A DNA stretch of 64,000 bases from an uncultured Bacteroidia bacterium (lineage in GTDB: Bacteria > Bacteroidota > Bacteroidia > Bacteroidales > Prolixibacteraceae), in contig CAIXZH010000004.1 of the NCBI GenBank assembly GCA_903923905.1, positions 1 through 64,000 on the forward strand, read 5' to 3'. The notes under the pieces are model-generated. The model searched no databases. It was not told the DNA's origin and saw nothing but the letters and a program-made list of their open reading frames with translations. The first letter of the stretch is position 1. Every line of letters begins with the position of its first letter. Below, piece after piece: positions 54,764 through 64,000 of this stretch. The translations under genes and the position numbers were made by a program.

Positions 54764-57136
54764 ATGGCAGAGAATAACAACTTACTTGCGCCGCTTAATG
54801 AAAAGCTTGAATCTTTAAAAAAAAGACACGAGACCTTATCCGTTGAGATTCGTGACTTGAGTGAGGAGATGGAACAACTAAAAAACTTCTATAAGGAGCA
54901 ATGGATTAAAGAGGAGAATGCTTCAGTAAGTGATATTCCGGATAATTTATCTGATGTTGTCGTTGAGAACCGAAATGAAGCTTCTGTTTCCTCTATTTCT
55001 GAACCGAAAACAACCGCAGGTCCTGCTGAATATTTTACCACTGGACCTGCCGGAGGTGCTAAAATCAAATCTGATCTTGAAAAGTTTATTGGAGAGAATC
55101 TCATTAATAAAATTGGGATAGCTATCACGGTAATAGGTGTGTCAATCGGTACAAAGTACTCCATTGACCATGACCTGATTAGTCCATTGGCAAGGATTAT
55201 CCTGGGTTATCTGATGGGATTTGGATTACTGGGCATAGGTATTAAATTAAAGAAGAATTACGAAAATTATAGTGCAGTTCTCGTCAGCGGAGCCATAGCT
55301 ATCCTATATTTCATGACCTATTTTGCCTATAGCCTGTATGGTTTAATTCCACAATTTGCCGCCTTCGCACTGATGGTTGTTTTCACTGCATTTACTGTGG
55401 CGGTGGCTATAAACTATAACAATCAGATTATTTCCCATATAGGAATGGTAGGAGCTTATGCAGTTCCTTTTTTGTTAGGTGATAGTACAGGGAACGTGTC
55501 AATTTTGTTTGGTTACATGGCTATTATTAACATTGGCATTCTTTTAACTGCTTTTAAAAAATATTGGAAACCACTTTATTATGCCTCATTTGTAATCTCA
55601 TGGCTCATTTACTTCTCCTGGTTTTCTGAAAAATTCCGGACCAGCGAATACTTTGAAATGGGCTTGATATTCCTGACTGTTTTCTTTATTATTTTTTATG
55701 CGGTTTTTTTGGCCTATAAACTGGTCAAAAAAGAGAAGTTTGATATTGATGATGTTTTTCTGCTTTTAGCTAACTCATTTATATTCTTTGGTTTGGGTTA
55801 TTCAATTCTAAAAACAGATGATACAGGAGCAGAATTATTAGGTGTGTTTACCCTATGTAATGCAGCCATTCATTTTGGAGTTGGTGTCGTTATTTATAGT
55901 CAAAAACTGGCTGACCGAAATCTGTTTTACCTCGTGGCTGGATTAGTCCTTGTTTTTATCACATTAGCTGTTCCCGTACAACTTCACGGGAATTGGGTAA
56001 CTTTATTGTGGGCTTGTGAAGCCGCCTTGTTGTTTTGGATTGGCAGAACCAAGAATGTTCAGTTTTATGAAAGGATAGCCTATGCCTTAATATTGTTGAC
56101 TTTTATTAGCATTGTCCAGGATTGGATGGTTTATAATGGCTATGTGGTGGGAAAGCCGGAAACACGAATAATACCCTTATTTAATGTCAATTTTCTGACT
56201 TCCTTATTCGTCGTAGCCTCTTTTGGATACATCAACTGGTTGAATAACAATCTGAAATATCGCAATCCATTAATTTTGATGAAAGATTTGGGGATAATTG
56301 TTTCTCTATTCATTCCTGCTACTTTGCTTATTGTAGCGTATTACTCCATCAGAATTGAAATTGAGACCTATTGGGCACAGTTATTTATTGATTCAACTAT
56401 TAAGATAAAACACCAGGGGAGTGATTACTTTGATAATTATCAGAATACCGATTTGTTAAAATTTCAAACCATCTGGATTATCAATTATTCCCTTTTGTTT
56501 TTGTCTCTCCTTTCTCTTGTGAACATCAAAAGACTGAAGAATAAATATCTGGGACTTGTGAACATGTGGTTTAATGCATTTGTCATCCTTGTATTTCTCG
56601 TTGAGGGTCTGATTGTTCTAAGTGAACTTGGTGTGAGCTATATCAACCAGACATTGGCCGAATATTATCCTACGAATGGTTTTTATATTGGAATACGATA
56701 TATTTCTTATTCTTTTGTTGGAATAACACTTTATTCTGTATACAGGTATACAATTCAACCTTTTATACCACAAAATTCAAAAAATCTGGTTACAGCTTTT
56801 GATTGCCTTCTTTATATCACCTTAATTTGGATTGCCAGTAGTGAATTGATAATCTGGCTTGATATTATGAAGGTTTCCGAGTCATCGAGACTTGGGTTAA
56901 GTATACTATGGGGGTTATATGCTGTTGTAATTATTGTTTTAGGTATTTGGAAAAAGAAGAAACACTTGCGGATTGGTGCAATTGCTCTTTTTGGAATAAC
57001 ACTTTTAAAACTGTTCTTCTATGATATAAGGGATCTTGACACAATCTCCAAAACTATTGTATTTGTTTCACTCGGTGTATTGCTTTTAATTATTTCGTTT
57101 CTTTATAACAAATACAAAAATATTATATCAGGTTAA
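54764..57136 (+). CDS. DUF2339 multi-pass membrane protein
   Basis: 790 residues. ATG 54764 is preferred because GAAAGGA (54751-54757) precedes it at ribosome-binding distance. An N-terminal coiled coil (about 8-45) is followed by a linker and then some 20 hydrophobic helices starting at KFIGENLINKIGIAITVIGV. The helices run in the DUF2339 pattern (GYLMGFGLLGIGIKLKKN; IISHIGMVGAYAVPFLL; GNWVTLLWACEAALLFWIG). The family function is unknown; it is common in Bacteroidota and some Proteobacteria. It stands alone, with its own start region. Confidence 0.85.
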   Translation: MAENNNLLAPLNEKLESLKKRHETLSVEIRDLSEEMEQLKNFYKEQWIKEENASVSDIPDNLSDVVVENRNEASVSSISEPKTTAGPAEYFTTGPAGGAKIKSDLEKFIGENLINKIGIAITVIGVSIGTKYSIDHDLISPLARIILGYLMGFGLLGIGIKLKKNYENYSAVLVSGAIAILYFMTYFAYSLYGLIPQFAAFALMVVFTAFTVAVAINYNNQIISHIGMVGAYAVPFLLGDSTGNVSILFGYMAIINIGILLTAFKKYWKPLYYASFVISWLIYFSWFSEKFRTSEYFEMGLIFLTVFFIIFYAVFLAYKLVKKEKFDIDDVFLLLANSFIFFGLGYSILKTDDTGAELLGVFTLCNAAIHFGVGVVIYSQKLADRNLFYLVAGLVLVFITLAVPVQLHGNWVTLLWACEAALLFWIGRTKNVQFYERIAYALILLTFISIVQDWMVYNGYVVGKPETRIIPLFNVNFLTSLFVVASFGYINWLNNNLKYRNPLILMKDLGIIVSLFIPATLLIVAYYSIRIEIETYWAQLFIDSTIKIKHQGSDYFDNYQNTDLLKFQTIWIINYSLLFLSLLSLVNIKRLKNKYLGLVNMWFNAFVILVFLVEGLIVLSELGVSYINQTLAEYYPTNGFYIGIRYISYSFVGITLYSVYRYTIQPFIPQNSKNLVTAFDCLLYITLIWIASSELIIWLDIMKVSESSRLGLSILWGLYAVVIIVLGIWKKKKHLRIGAIALFGITLLKLFFYDIRDLDTISKTIVFVSLGVLLLIISFLYNKYKNIISG

Positions 57137-57209
57137 TTGTAAGGAAGCTAAGGCTCCCGAAAGAAAATGAAACGATAAGAAAGACTTAACCAATGATCTG
57201 ATTAGTGAA

Positions 57210-59270
57210 TTACTTTTCTATGGTAATTCGTGCATCCACCGCGACAATCTTATCTCCTTTTCCGATCAATGGATTGATATCCATTTCTTTAATCTCTGTT
57301 GCAAACCTCAGCATCGAGGATAATCGCACGATAATTTCTGCAAATTTTTCGCGGTTGACTCCCGGTTTACCTCTTAACCCTTTTATAATCGGGTAAGCTT
57401 TCAAATTACGGATCATTGAAATTGCTTCGTCGAATGTTAGCGGTGCTAGTCCGGAGGTAAAATCCCTCAGCACTTCAACGAAGATTCCCCCGATTCCGCA
57501 TAGAATGACGTGCCCAAATTTGGGCTCATATTTTGCCCCCAGGAACAGCTCAGTCCCTTCAGCCTGTTCAGCAATTAAAACGGCTGTTGTCCCGTCAATA
57601 TCCATCATCCGGTTGAATTCAAGTCGCACAGACTCCTCTGAACGAATATTTAGTGACACTCCACCGACATCGGTTTTATGAATCGGTCCCACTACTTTCA
57701 TCACAACCGGATATCCAATCTCACGTGCTGCTTTAAGTGCTTCATCACTTGTGTTTGTAACTATTTCATTTACAAACGGAATTGATGCTGCACTAAACAA
57801 GGCATGTATTTTTTCAGGGGGTAATTGTCCGGTTTCACAGCTTTCAATAATTCGCCTGATCCTGGGAACATCCACCCCTTCAAGCATGATATTCTCATCG
57901 GATGGAGCAGGAGTGCGGTATACCCGTGTCAAAGCCCTGCCGAGAAGTACCTCATCCGGAAAGTTAATATTCCCGTGAGACAAGAAATAGGCCAGATCCT
58001 TTTTTACATTCAGAACTGATGGGAGGATGGGAAATATTGGTTTTTTGCAGCTCTTCATTTTAAAGTCAAGAACTTTATAAACATCCTTGACAGAGGTTAA
58101 TCCGGGACTCCCAAAGATAACCGCCATTCCATCGATCTCCTTAAAATCATTTTCGCAGGCATCAATGATCTCACCCAGTTGTTCTGCAGTTCCGGTAGCC
58201 AGAAAATCGATGGGATTCTCAACCGAGGAGCCGGCAAATAATTTCGATTTCAATGAATTTTTGGCCAATGAATCTGACAGTTGGGGAATGGTCAATCCAC
58301 CGGCTTCAAGCGCGTCGGTCAGCATCACAGCTGGCCCTCCGGCATGAGTGATAATGGCCATATTTTTACCTTCAAGTTTTTTGGTCATTAAAATTCCTGC
58401 AACAGTGGTTAATTCTTCCCGACCGTAACACCTCACAATGCCTGCTTTTCGGAAAAGTGCCTCTACCGCCGAATCCGAGCTGGCCATTGCACCCGTATGT
58501 GAGGATGCGGCCCTGCTTCCCGCCGAAGAACTTCCCGCTTTGATTGCCGCCAGTCTGAACCCTTTATTCACCAGTGAACGTGCATGGTGTAGGAATTTAT
58601 CCGGGTTGTTTATTGATTCAATATAAAGTAATTTTACCCGCATCTGGCTCTCCTCCTCTGCGTGCAGATCCCAGTATTCCATTACCTCTTCAATGCCGAT
58701 CTGGACCGAATTACCGACTGAAATGACCCGTGAGAAATGAACTCCCTTGGGGATCGCAGATTCAATAATAAAGACGGCAGTTGCCCCGGAACCGGACACA
58801 AAATCGCAGCCATCTGACCGGAGATGTGGTATGGGGGTTGTGAAAACTCCGGCATATTCCGGAGTCAATACTCCGATGCAATTGGGCCCTATCAGGCAGC
58901 CACCAGTTTGATTAATCACCGAAGTCATCCTTTCTTCAAGAAGTTTTCCTGATGGACCAGTCTCACTGAACCCCCCTGAGATCACGATAAATGCCCGAAC
59001 ATTTTTCTTTATGGCCAGAAATTCAATGATTTCAATACAACTTTTTGCCGGAATAGCAAGGATCGCCAGATCGGTTTCAGGCAGATCATCCAGAATATTA
59101 TAAGTGCTAATACCTTGAATATCTGTACTATTTTGGTTGAAGGCACGAAGTTCGCCCTGGAATTCATGTTCCAGAAGATTTTTGAGGATCTTACCTCCAG
59201 GTTTGGTTATATCGTTGGAAGCTCCAACGACCACTATGCTTTTGGGAGCCAGTAATTGCCTGTTTATCAT
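57210..59270 (-). CDS. Acetate--CoA ligase, ADP-forming (fused alpha and beta)
   Basis: 686 residues. The N-terminal CoA-binding domain has the motif VVVGASNDITKPGGKILKN. The succinyl-CoA-ligase-like domain carries the catalytic His of SHTGAMASSD near residue 258. The C-terminal ATP-grasp domain (about 470-686) contains EIGYPVVMKVVGPIHKTDVGG and MDINPLIG. Such enzymes make ATP from acyl-CoA during fermentation or run in reverse. The fused single-chain form is frequent in anaerobic bacteria. No acetate kinase or phosphotransacetylase genes are nearby. Confidence 0.92.
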   Translation of the reverse strand: MINRQLLAPKSIVVVGASNDITKPGGKILKNLLEHEFQGELRAFNQNSTDIQGISTYNILDDLPETDLAILAIPAKSCIEIIEFLAIKKNVRAFIVISGGFSETGPSGKLLEERMTSVINQTGGCLIGPNCIGVLTPEYAGVFTTPIPHLRSDGCDFVSGSGATAVFIIESAIPKGVHFSRVISVGNSVQIGIEEVMEYWDLHAEEESQMRVKLLYIESINNPDKFLHHARSLVNKGFRLAAIKAGSSSAGSRAASSHTGAMASSDSAVEALFRKAGIVRCYGREELTTVAGILMTKKLEGKNMAIITHAGGPAVMLTDALEAGGLTIPQLSDSLAKNSLKSKLFAGSSVENPIDFLATGTAEQLGEIIDACENDFKEIDGMAVIFGSPGLTSVKDVYKVLDFKMKSCKKPIFPILPSVLNVKKDLAYFLSHGNINFPDEVLLGRALTRVYRTPAPSDENIMLEGVDVPRIRRIIESCETGQLPPEKIHALFSAASIPFVNEIVTNTSDEALKAAREIGYPVVMKVVGPIHKTDVGGVSLNIRSEESVRLEFNRMMDIDGTTAVLIAEQAEGTELFLGAKYEPKFGHVILCGIGGIFVEVLRDFTSGLAPLTFDEAISMIRNLKAYPIIKGLRGKPGVNREKFAEIIVRLSSMLRFATEIKEMDINPLIGKGDKIVAVDARITIEK

Positions 59271-59567
59271 GATCTTCTGTATGGTTGGTTATTTTACTCA
59301 AACATACACGAAAATCAGACAAATGCAAATGAGAATAATCACTGCAATAATCCTGAATTGGAAATCAATAAATTTGAATTCCAATTCAGCCTGAATCTAG
59401 CTGCTGGCTACGTGCTGCTGGTAACTGGCTGATGAATTATTAATTAGAAAAGAAGATCTTCCGGGCGCCAGTTGCCAATTGCCAGTCGCACAATTTGTCA
59501 ATAATTCCTGAACGACTCAATTATCGTGTTTGTCAGTTTCATATCTTTAATTTCCTAATTTTGGGAG

Positions 59568-60380
59568 ATGGAAAACGGAGAACAAAAAATTTTTGTCTGG
59601 TGTGATTTTTCGGATGGAATGGATGATGCCATTTTACATGGGATCATGATTGCTTCAACGCTCGGTAAGGAGCTGTGTCTTTTCCATTTACTTGACTTCC
59701 GGCTTCACGAGAATAGTGAGATTGCGGAAGCTCGGTTAAGAGGAACGACCACTAAAATATCAAATTTCCTTTCTGCCATCCGTGTCCGTTATTTGGTTCA
59801 TAATCAGGACCTCATTAAGAGTTTGAACGAACTTGCCGAGCTTTACGAATGTCTGGTTTTGGTGGCGCACAAAAAATCAGCCTCTTTTCTTTTGCCGGTT
59901 TTGCAATATGCTGCATTCCCGTTTCTGTTTGTATCGGCAAAAACAAATCTGGATCAGATTTACAAGCAGATTGTTGTCCCGGTAGGTTATATGAAGAAGA
60001 GCAAAGATCTGGCTTTGTGGGCGAGCTATCTTGGCCGTCATAATAACGCAGGAATCAACCTTTATATGTCGGATGAAGGTTGGAGCGAGGATCAGAAGAC
60101 GGTAAAAAACAACCTTTTTTCCATCCAGCGGTTTTATGGGAAATTCAGGTTCCCTGTTCAGGTCATTGAGAGTCACACCCCGACCTGGAAGCTTCAGAAG
60201 TCCGCACTGGGACATGCGTTGAGTCTTAAATTCGCGATGTTGATCATTGCGGGGAGTTTTAAAACGACCTTTCTGGATTCATTTCTGGGCCTGACAGAGG
60301 ATAAAGTGATTGCGAAATCGGAGGATTTATCGGTGATGTGCGTGAACTCGCGACGTGACTTTTATACCTTTTGCAGCTAG
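59568..60380 (+). CDS. Universal-stress-protein-like protein
   Basis: 270 residues with two USP-like halves: an N-terminal half with a hydrophobic strand and DFSDGMDDAILHGIMIASTLG, then a second from IVVPVGYMKKSKDLALWASYLG. The ATP-binding G-x2-G-x9-G(S/T) motif of canonical UspA is not visible, so this looks like a degenerate, non-nucleotide-binding member. The start ATG 59568 fits. The function is unknown. It stands alone between the divergent CoA ligase and the nuo operon. Confidence 0.6.
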   Translation: MENGEQKIFVWCDFSDGMDDAILHGIMIASTLGKELCLFHLLDFRLHENSEIAEARLRGTTTKISNFLSAIRVRYLVHNQDLIKSLNELAELYECLVLVAHKKSASFLLPVLQYAAFPFLFVSAKTNLDQIYKQIVVPVGYMKKSKDLALWASYLGRHNNAGINLYMSDEGWSEDQKTVKNNLFSIQRFYGKFRFPVQVIESHTPTWKLQKSALGHALSLKFAMLIIAGSFKTTFLDSFLGLTEDKVIAKSEDLSVMCVNSRRDFYTFCS

Positions 60381-60540
60381 ATTTTATAGCTCTAAATAGC
60401 CTTAATTTAGTGTTCTGGTATCCTATTTTAAAGAACTGCAATGTCCACATGACAAATTTATATTGAATATAAATAGAGGCATTTGGCTCGATTTTGGCCA
60501 CAAATTTGAAGAAATGAGAAGTCTGAATTATTTAAAGTGA

Positions 60541-60548
60541 TACATTTG
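60541..60548 (+). promoter_or_regulatory. Candidate -7 box of the nuo operon
   Basis: TACATTTG is a full TAnnTTTG match, 70 bases before nuoA. No TTTG at the -33 distance. Confidence 0.35.
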
Positions 60549-60618
60549 CCACTTCATTTCCAAGATATAAACGTTTAATTTTATTTAGAAACTACTCAAT
60601 TAGTTTAATAATTATAAT

Positions 60619-60969
60619 ATGGAAAGTAGCGCACTTTTAGTCTTTTTTCTGGCCGCAGTATCCCTTGTAGGATTAGCGATGCTTTTTTCCAGTTATGTCC
60701 CCCCAACATCTTCGAACGATGTAAAATTTGAGCCTTATGAGTGCGGGATTGAAACGATAGGTGATGCCTGGCTTCAGTACACGGTAGGTTATTATTTGTT
60801 CGCAATACTTTTTCTCATTTTTGATGTGGAGACAATATTCTTGTTTCCATGGGCAATTGTAATGAGAACTGCCGGTTTGACCGGATTTGTTGAGATTCTG
60901 ATTTTCTTTGCGATTTTGGGATTAGGGTTGTTGTATGGATGGAAAAAACATGCGTTAAAATGGGAATAA
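60619..60969 (+). CDS. nuoA: NADH-quinone oxidoreductase subunit A
   Basis: Membrane subunit of complex I. The 116 residues have three helices and the conserved EPYECGIE motif in the loop after the first one, then the [19 protein letters not shown] helix. The length is normal. nuoB starts inside its last codons, so translation is coupled. It heads the nuo operon. Confidence 0.95.
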   Translation: MESSALLVFFLAAVSLVGLAMLFSSYVPPTSSNDVKFEPYECGIETIGDAWLQYTVGYYLFAILFLIFDVETIFLFPWAIVMRTAGLTGFVEILIFFAILGLGLLYGWKKHALKWE

Positions 60970-61532
60970 ATAAAAAAAGCGATTTCGAAAAAAATGACTA
61001 CCCGATTATCGCTGAATACGAAGGTGGAGGTATTATGCTGGCACAGCTGGATGCACTGGTCAACTGGTCACGTGCCAATTCACTCTGGCCTTTAACTTTT
61101 GGTACACGGTGTTGTGCAATCGAATTTATGGCTGCAGGAGCTTCACGACACGATTTTGCACGGTTTGGAGCTGAGGTTGCCAGGCCTTCACCGCGGCAGG
61201 CCGATTTGATTGTCATTTCAGGGACCATCAATTACAAAATGGCTCCGGTTCTAAAACGGTTATATGATCAGATGCCTGAACCAAAATATGTGATGGCAAT
61301 GGGTGCCTGCGCTGTTTCCGGCGGACCATTCTATTATAATTCATACGCTATCGTAAAAGGGGCTGATCACGTGATTCCGGTGGATGTTTATATCCCGGGT
61401 TGTCCGCCAAGACCCGAAGCTTTCCTCTTTGGACTCATGCAGTTACAGAAGAAAATTAAACGTACGAAAAATTTTGGCAAGGTCAAGTATCTCGAAGCAA
61501 AGCCAATAATTTCTAATAAATCTTCTATTTAA
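60960..61532 (+). CDS. nuoB: NADH-quinone oxidoreductase subunit B
   Basis: Carries the N2 4Fe-4S cluster next to the quinone site. The 190 residues show [13 protein letters not shown] (two adjacent cluster cysteines), [15 protein letters not shown] and [10 protein letters not shown] with the remaining ones. ATG 60960 overlaps the end of nuoA by 10 bases and is preferred over an in-frame ATG 21 bases earlier. The operon order A-B-C-D follows the usual plan. Confidence 0.95.
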   Translation: MGINKKSDFEKNDYPIIAEYEGGGIMLAQLDALVNWSRANSLWPLTFGTRCCAIEFMAAGASRHDFARFGAEVARPSPRQADLIVISGTINYKMAPVLKRLYDQMPEPKYVMAMGACAVSGGPFYYNSYAIVKGADHVIPVDVYIPGCPPRPEAFLFGLMQLQKKIKRTKNFGKVKYLEAKPIISNKSSI

Positions 61533-61544
61533 ATATTAGGTTAA

Positions 61545-62000
61545 ATGACTAAAGAGGAATTAATATCATACTTAACCGGGAATTTTCCTGAGGCAGAGGT
61601 AAAATCCGGGGCTCAATATGCAGAGATGACAGTAAAAGCATCGGATCTTCATGAAACGGCCGTTCAGCTGAAAGATACTGCAGAGCTTTCATTTGATTAT
61701 GTGTTCTGCCTGACCGGAGTAGATTATGCTGAAAACATGGGGATAATCTATCACATTGAATCAGTGGAGCACCGCCATACCATCGTGCTTAAAGTGAGGA
61801 CAGCTGACCGGTTAAATCCTGTGATTGATACAGTCAGTGATGTTTGGATTACAGCAAAATATCATGAGCGTGAGGCCTATGATCTGCTTGGAATTCATTT
61901 CAACAACCATACCGATTTACGCCGCCTTTTTCTCGAGGATGGCTGGGGATTTCCCCTTAGAAAGGATTATGTGGACGAAATACGAATAGTAGAACGATAG
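61545..62000 (+). CDS. nuoC: NADH-quinone oxidoreductase subunit C
   Basis: A hydrophilic complex I subunit of the Q module. The 151 residues contain the 30-kDa signature EREAYDLLGIHFNNHTDLRRLF followed by GFPLRKDYV. In many bacteria nuoC and nuoD are fused (nuoCD); here they are separate, with nuoD starting 5 bases after the stop. Confidence 0.94.
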   Translation: MTKEELISYLTGNFPEAEVKSGAQYAEMTVKASDLHETAVQLKDTAELSFDYVFCLTGVDYAENMGIIYHIESVEHRHTIVLKVRTADRLNPVIDTVSDVWITAKYHEREAYDLLGIHFNNHTDLRRLFLEDGWGFPLRKDYVDEIRIVER

Positions 62001-62004
62001 AATT

Positions 62005-63138
62005 ATGTCCGAAATAAGAGAGGTCATTATAAAAACCGACAAGCTTGCTACCGATAAGTATCAGGTAAATATGGGTCCGCAGCACCCTTCGACTCATGGA
62101 GTGTTACGTTTGCTTGTCACACTTGAGGGTGAGAAGGTTCTAAATGTTCAGCCACATTCAGGCTATATCCACAGTGGAATTGAAAAGATGTGTGAGGCAA
62201 TAAGTTATCCGCAGATCATTCATCTCACAGACCGTATGGATTACCTGTCTGCCCACATGAATAATGAGGCAGTTGCCTTGTGTGTTGAAAACGCTCTTCA
62301 GGTTGAAGTCCCCGATCGTGTAAAATATATTCGTACCATAATGGACGAATTAGCCCGTCTTGCTTCCCATCAATTATGGTGGTGCGTTTTCGGAATGGAT
62401 TTGGGTGCTCTTACAACTTTCTTCTATGGTCTGCGTGATCGTGAACATATCCTCGATATCTTTGAGGAGACCTGTGGCGCCAGAATGACTGTGAGTTACA
62501 GTACTCCCGGCGGACTGATGTTCGATATTCATCCGAATTTCCAAAAGCGGGTTAAAGATTTCATTAAATACTTTAGAACCAAACTTCCCGAATACGATAA
62601 GTTGCTTTCGGGAAATGTAATTTTAAGGGAACGTACCGAAGGAATTGGTCACCTCTCCTATAAAGATGCAATTGATTTTGGAGTTACCGGACCTTCAGGA
62701 AGAGCTTCGGGCTTTTCGTGTGATGTCCGTAAACATAATCCTTACAGCGCCTATCCATTCGTGAAGTTCAATGAGATTCTTGATCACCGGTGTGACACCC
62801 TTGCACGGTATGAGGTTCGTATTTTGGAGATGTATGAGTCTTTAAATATTATCGAACAGCTCATTGATAATATCCCTGAAGGTGATTATGCAGTTAAAAT
62901 GAAGGGGGTATTGAAACTTCCGGAAGGTGAGTTCTACCAGCGGGTTGAGACTGCAAGAGGTGAATTCGGGGTATTTATTGTGAGTGACGGTAAGAAGAAT
63001 CCATACCGGGTTAAATTTCGCTCTCCAGGTTTTTCAAATCTATTTGCCCTTAACAATATGACAAAAGGCCATAAAATCGCTGACCTTGTTGCAATTATGT
63101 CTACCCTTGACCTGATCATTCCGGATATCGACCGTTAA
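62005..63138 (+). CDS. nuoD: NADH-quinone oxidoreductase subunit D
   Basis: The 49-kDa-type subunit forming the quinone-binding cavity with NuoB. The 377 residues start with the MGPQHPSTHGVLRLL motif (quinone-site His region), then HSGIEKMCE, and end in the family tail IMSTLDLIIPDIDR. It is the standard length for a separate NuoD. It is followed after about 40 bases by nuoH, with no nuoE, nuoF or nuoG between. Confidence 0.95.
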   Translation: MSEIREVIIKTDKLATDKYQVNMGPQHPSTHGVLRLLVTLEGEKVLNVQPHSGYIHSGIEKMCEAISYPQIIHLTDRMDYLSAHMNNEAVALCVENALQVEVPDRVKYIRTIMDELARLASHQLWWCVFGMDLGALTTFFYGLRDREHILDIFEETCGARMTVSYSTPGGLMFDIHPNFQKRVKDFIKYFRTKLPEYDKLLSGNVILRERTEGIGHLSYKDAIDFGVTGPSGRASGFSCDVRKHNPYSAYPFVKFNEILDHRCDTLARYEVRILEMYESLNIIEQLIDNIPEGDYAVKMKGVLKLPEGEFYQRVETARGEFGVFIVSDGKKNPYRVKFRSPGFSNLFALNNMTKGHKIADLVAIMSTLDLIIPDIDR

Positions 63139-63179
63139 TAACATTGAAAATTAACACTGACGCTTAAGATATTTTCTAT

Positions 63180-64000
63180 ATGGATATTTACAACTTTACA
63201 ACGTTAACCCACAACATTCACACGGGTTTAGCTCAAAGTTTCGCACCCTGGCTTGCCACAACCATTGAGTGGGTAATCGTAGGGGTTGCATACCTTTTAT
63301 TTGTTGCACTTTTTGGATTGTTTCTGGTTTATGCCGAGCGGAAGGTTTGTGCGGCATTTCAGCAGCGATTGGGCCCAATGCGGGTAGGGAAGTGGGGATT
63401 ACTTCAGACAATCGCTGACTTCATAAAGCTGTTGATGAAAGAGCTGATCATGCCCCGCAAGGCCGATTGGTTCCTTTATAACCTGGCACCATTTATCGTT
63501 ATTATTGCCTCGTTTCTTGCTATTGCTGCTCTCCCTTTTGCACCGGGGCTTCAGTCAATGGATTTTGACATCGGTGTTTTTTACCTGACCGCTGTTTCCT
63601 CGGTAGGCGTTATCGGGATACTTCTGGCAGGCTGGTCAAGTAACAACAAATATTCGCTGATTGGCGCTATGCGTAGTGGGGCACAGATCTTAAGTTACGA
63701 ACTATCTGTTTCCCTTTCACTTTTAACAATGGTAGTATTTGCCGGAACGATGCAGTTCTCTGCCATTGTAGAGGGGCAACGCGACGCCTGGTTTATCTTT
63801 TCAGGCCATATTCCTGCTATTATCGCATTTGTCGTTTTCCTCATTGCAGGGACAGCCGAAACAAACCGTGGTCCGTTCGACCTTGCTGAGGCTGAATCTG
63901 AACTGGTAGCCGGTTTTCACACCGAGTATTCGGGAATTAAATTTGCGATGTTCTTTCTTGCTGAATACATCAATCTGTTTATTATCTCGGCAGTGGCTGC
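63180..64000 (+). CDS. nuoH: NADH-quinone oxidoreductase subunit H (partial, cut by the window end)
   Basis: From ATG 63180 the frame is open to the end of the window (273 complete codons) and encodes the start of NuoH: helix [19 protein letters not shown], then [20 protein letters not shown], and later [23 protein letters not shown]. These are the conserved loops near the quinone tunnel. About 70 further residues would be expected beyond the window. It directly follows nuoD, so the operon lacks the E, F and G genes at the place where other bacteria carry them. Confidence 0.93.
   Translation, partial: MDIYNFTTLTHNIHTGLAQSFAPWLATTIEWVIVGVAYLLFVALFGLFLVYAERKVCAAFQQRLGPMRVGKWGLLQTIADFIKLLMKELIMPRKADWFLYNLAPFIVIIASFLAIAALPFAPGLQSMDFDIGVFYLTAVSSVGVIGILLAGWSSNNKYSLIGAMRSGAQILSYELSVSLSLLTMVVFAGTMQFSAIVEGQRDAWFIFSGHIPAIIAFVVFLIAGTAETNRGPFDLAEAESELVAGFHTEYSGIKFAMFFLAEYINLFIISAVA

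Overview
The window looks like a chromosomal segment of a Bacteroidota bacterium, probably in the Bacteroidales/Marinilabiliales range. The case rests on several observations: -7 boxes of the TAnnTTTG type with TTTG-like boxes 19-21 bases upstream, little Shine-Dalgarno signal, a tonB/exbB/exbD/exbD/tonB cluster, families typical of the phylum (DUF2851, DUF2339, a DUF5686-like barrel, an acidic MAKIN-type protein), and a complex I operon in which nuoH directly follows nuoD. The genus cannot be set from this sequence alone.

Layout. 0-4.6 kb: a secreted sialate O-acetylesterase-like enzyme converges on a large GH95-like glycosidase, with a shared hairpin between them. 4.7-10.5 kb: the ribosome-assembly GTPases era and der, a DEAD-box helicase and an MFS transporter. 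10.6-16.9 kb (minus strand): a macro-domain/GNAT fusion and two large sensor kinases. 17-20.6 kb (minus strand): a small gas vesicle accessory cluster (gvpG, gvpO, gvpF/L, gvpJ/S-like, gvpL, gvpK) and a decayed receiver-PAS gene. 20.9-36.4 kb: housekeeping and metabolism (pheT, miaA, aconitase, an ABC permease, an outer-membrane barrel, rluB, glmM, mdh, a retropepsin-like protease). 36.8-44.2 kb: a TonB energisation cluster ending in a PstS-like lipoprotein and a TPR protein. 44.3-52.6 kb: tRNA-Phe, an M16 peptidase, an O-methyltransferase, DUF2851, a K+ channel/RCK protein, remnants of a histidine kinase, rpsO and pnp. 52.9-60.4 kb: a TPR/OmpA-like lipoprotein, a DUF2339 membrane protein, an ADP-forming acyl-CoA synthetase and a USP-like protein. 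60.6 kb to the end: nuoA-B-C-D-H, with nuoH cut by the window edge.

The most striking region is 11.7-20.6 kb. Three genes there carry a single in-frame stop codon, and the coding sequence continues beyond it: gvpL (TAA at 17503-17505), gvpO (TAG at 19282-19284) and a CHASE-domain kinase (TAA at 13671-13673). In gvpL the diagnostic C-terminal GPWPPYNF motif lies in frame after the stop, and reading through brings the gene to within 8 bases of gvpK. The adjoining receiver-PAS gene has two homopolymer frameshifts and no start codon. No gvpN and no unambiguous major shell gene gvpA is present. Either the gas vesicle/sensor block is decaying, or some of these stops are read through. A further kinase remnant at 49.1-49.9 kb has lost its HisKA region. 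The housekeeping genes elsewhere look intact, so general poor sequence quality is not an attractive explanation.

Other points of interest are the macro-GNAT fusion, the doubled TonB/ExbD cluster with a 280-base leader before exbB, a family of GGGTT-CAA-AACCC palindromes, a symmetrical divergent promoter pair for tRNA-Phe and the M16 peptidase, and complex I genes without the NADH module at the expected place.
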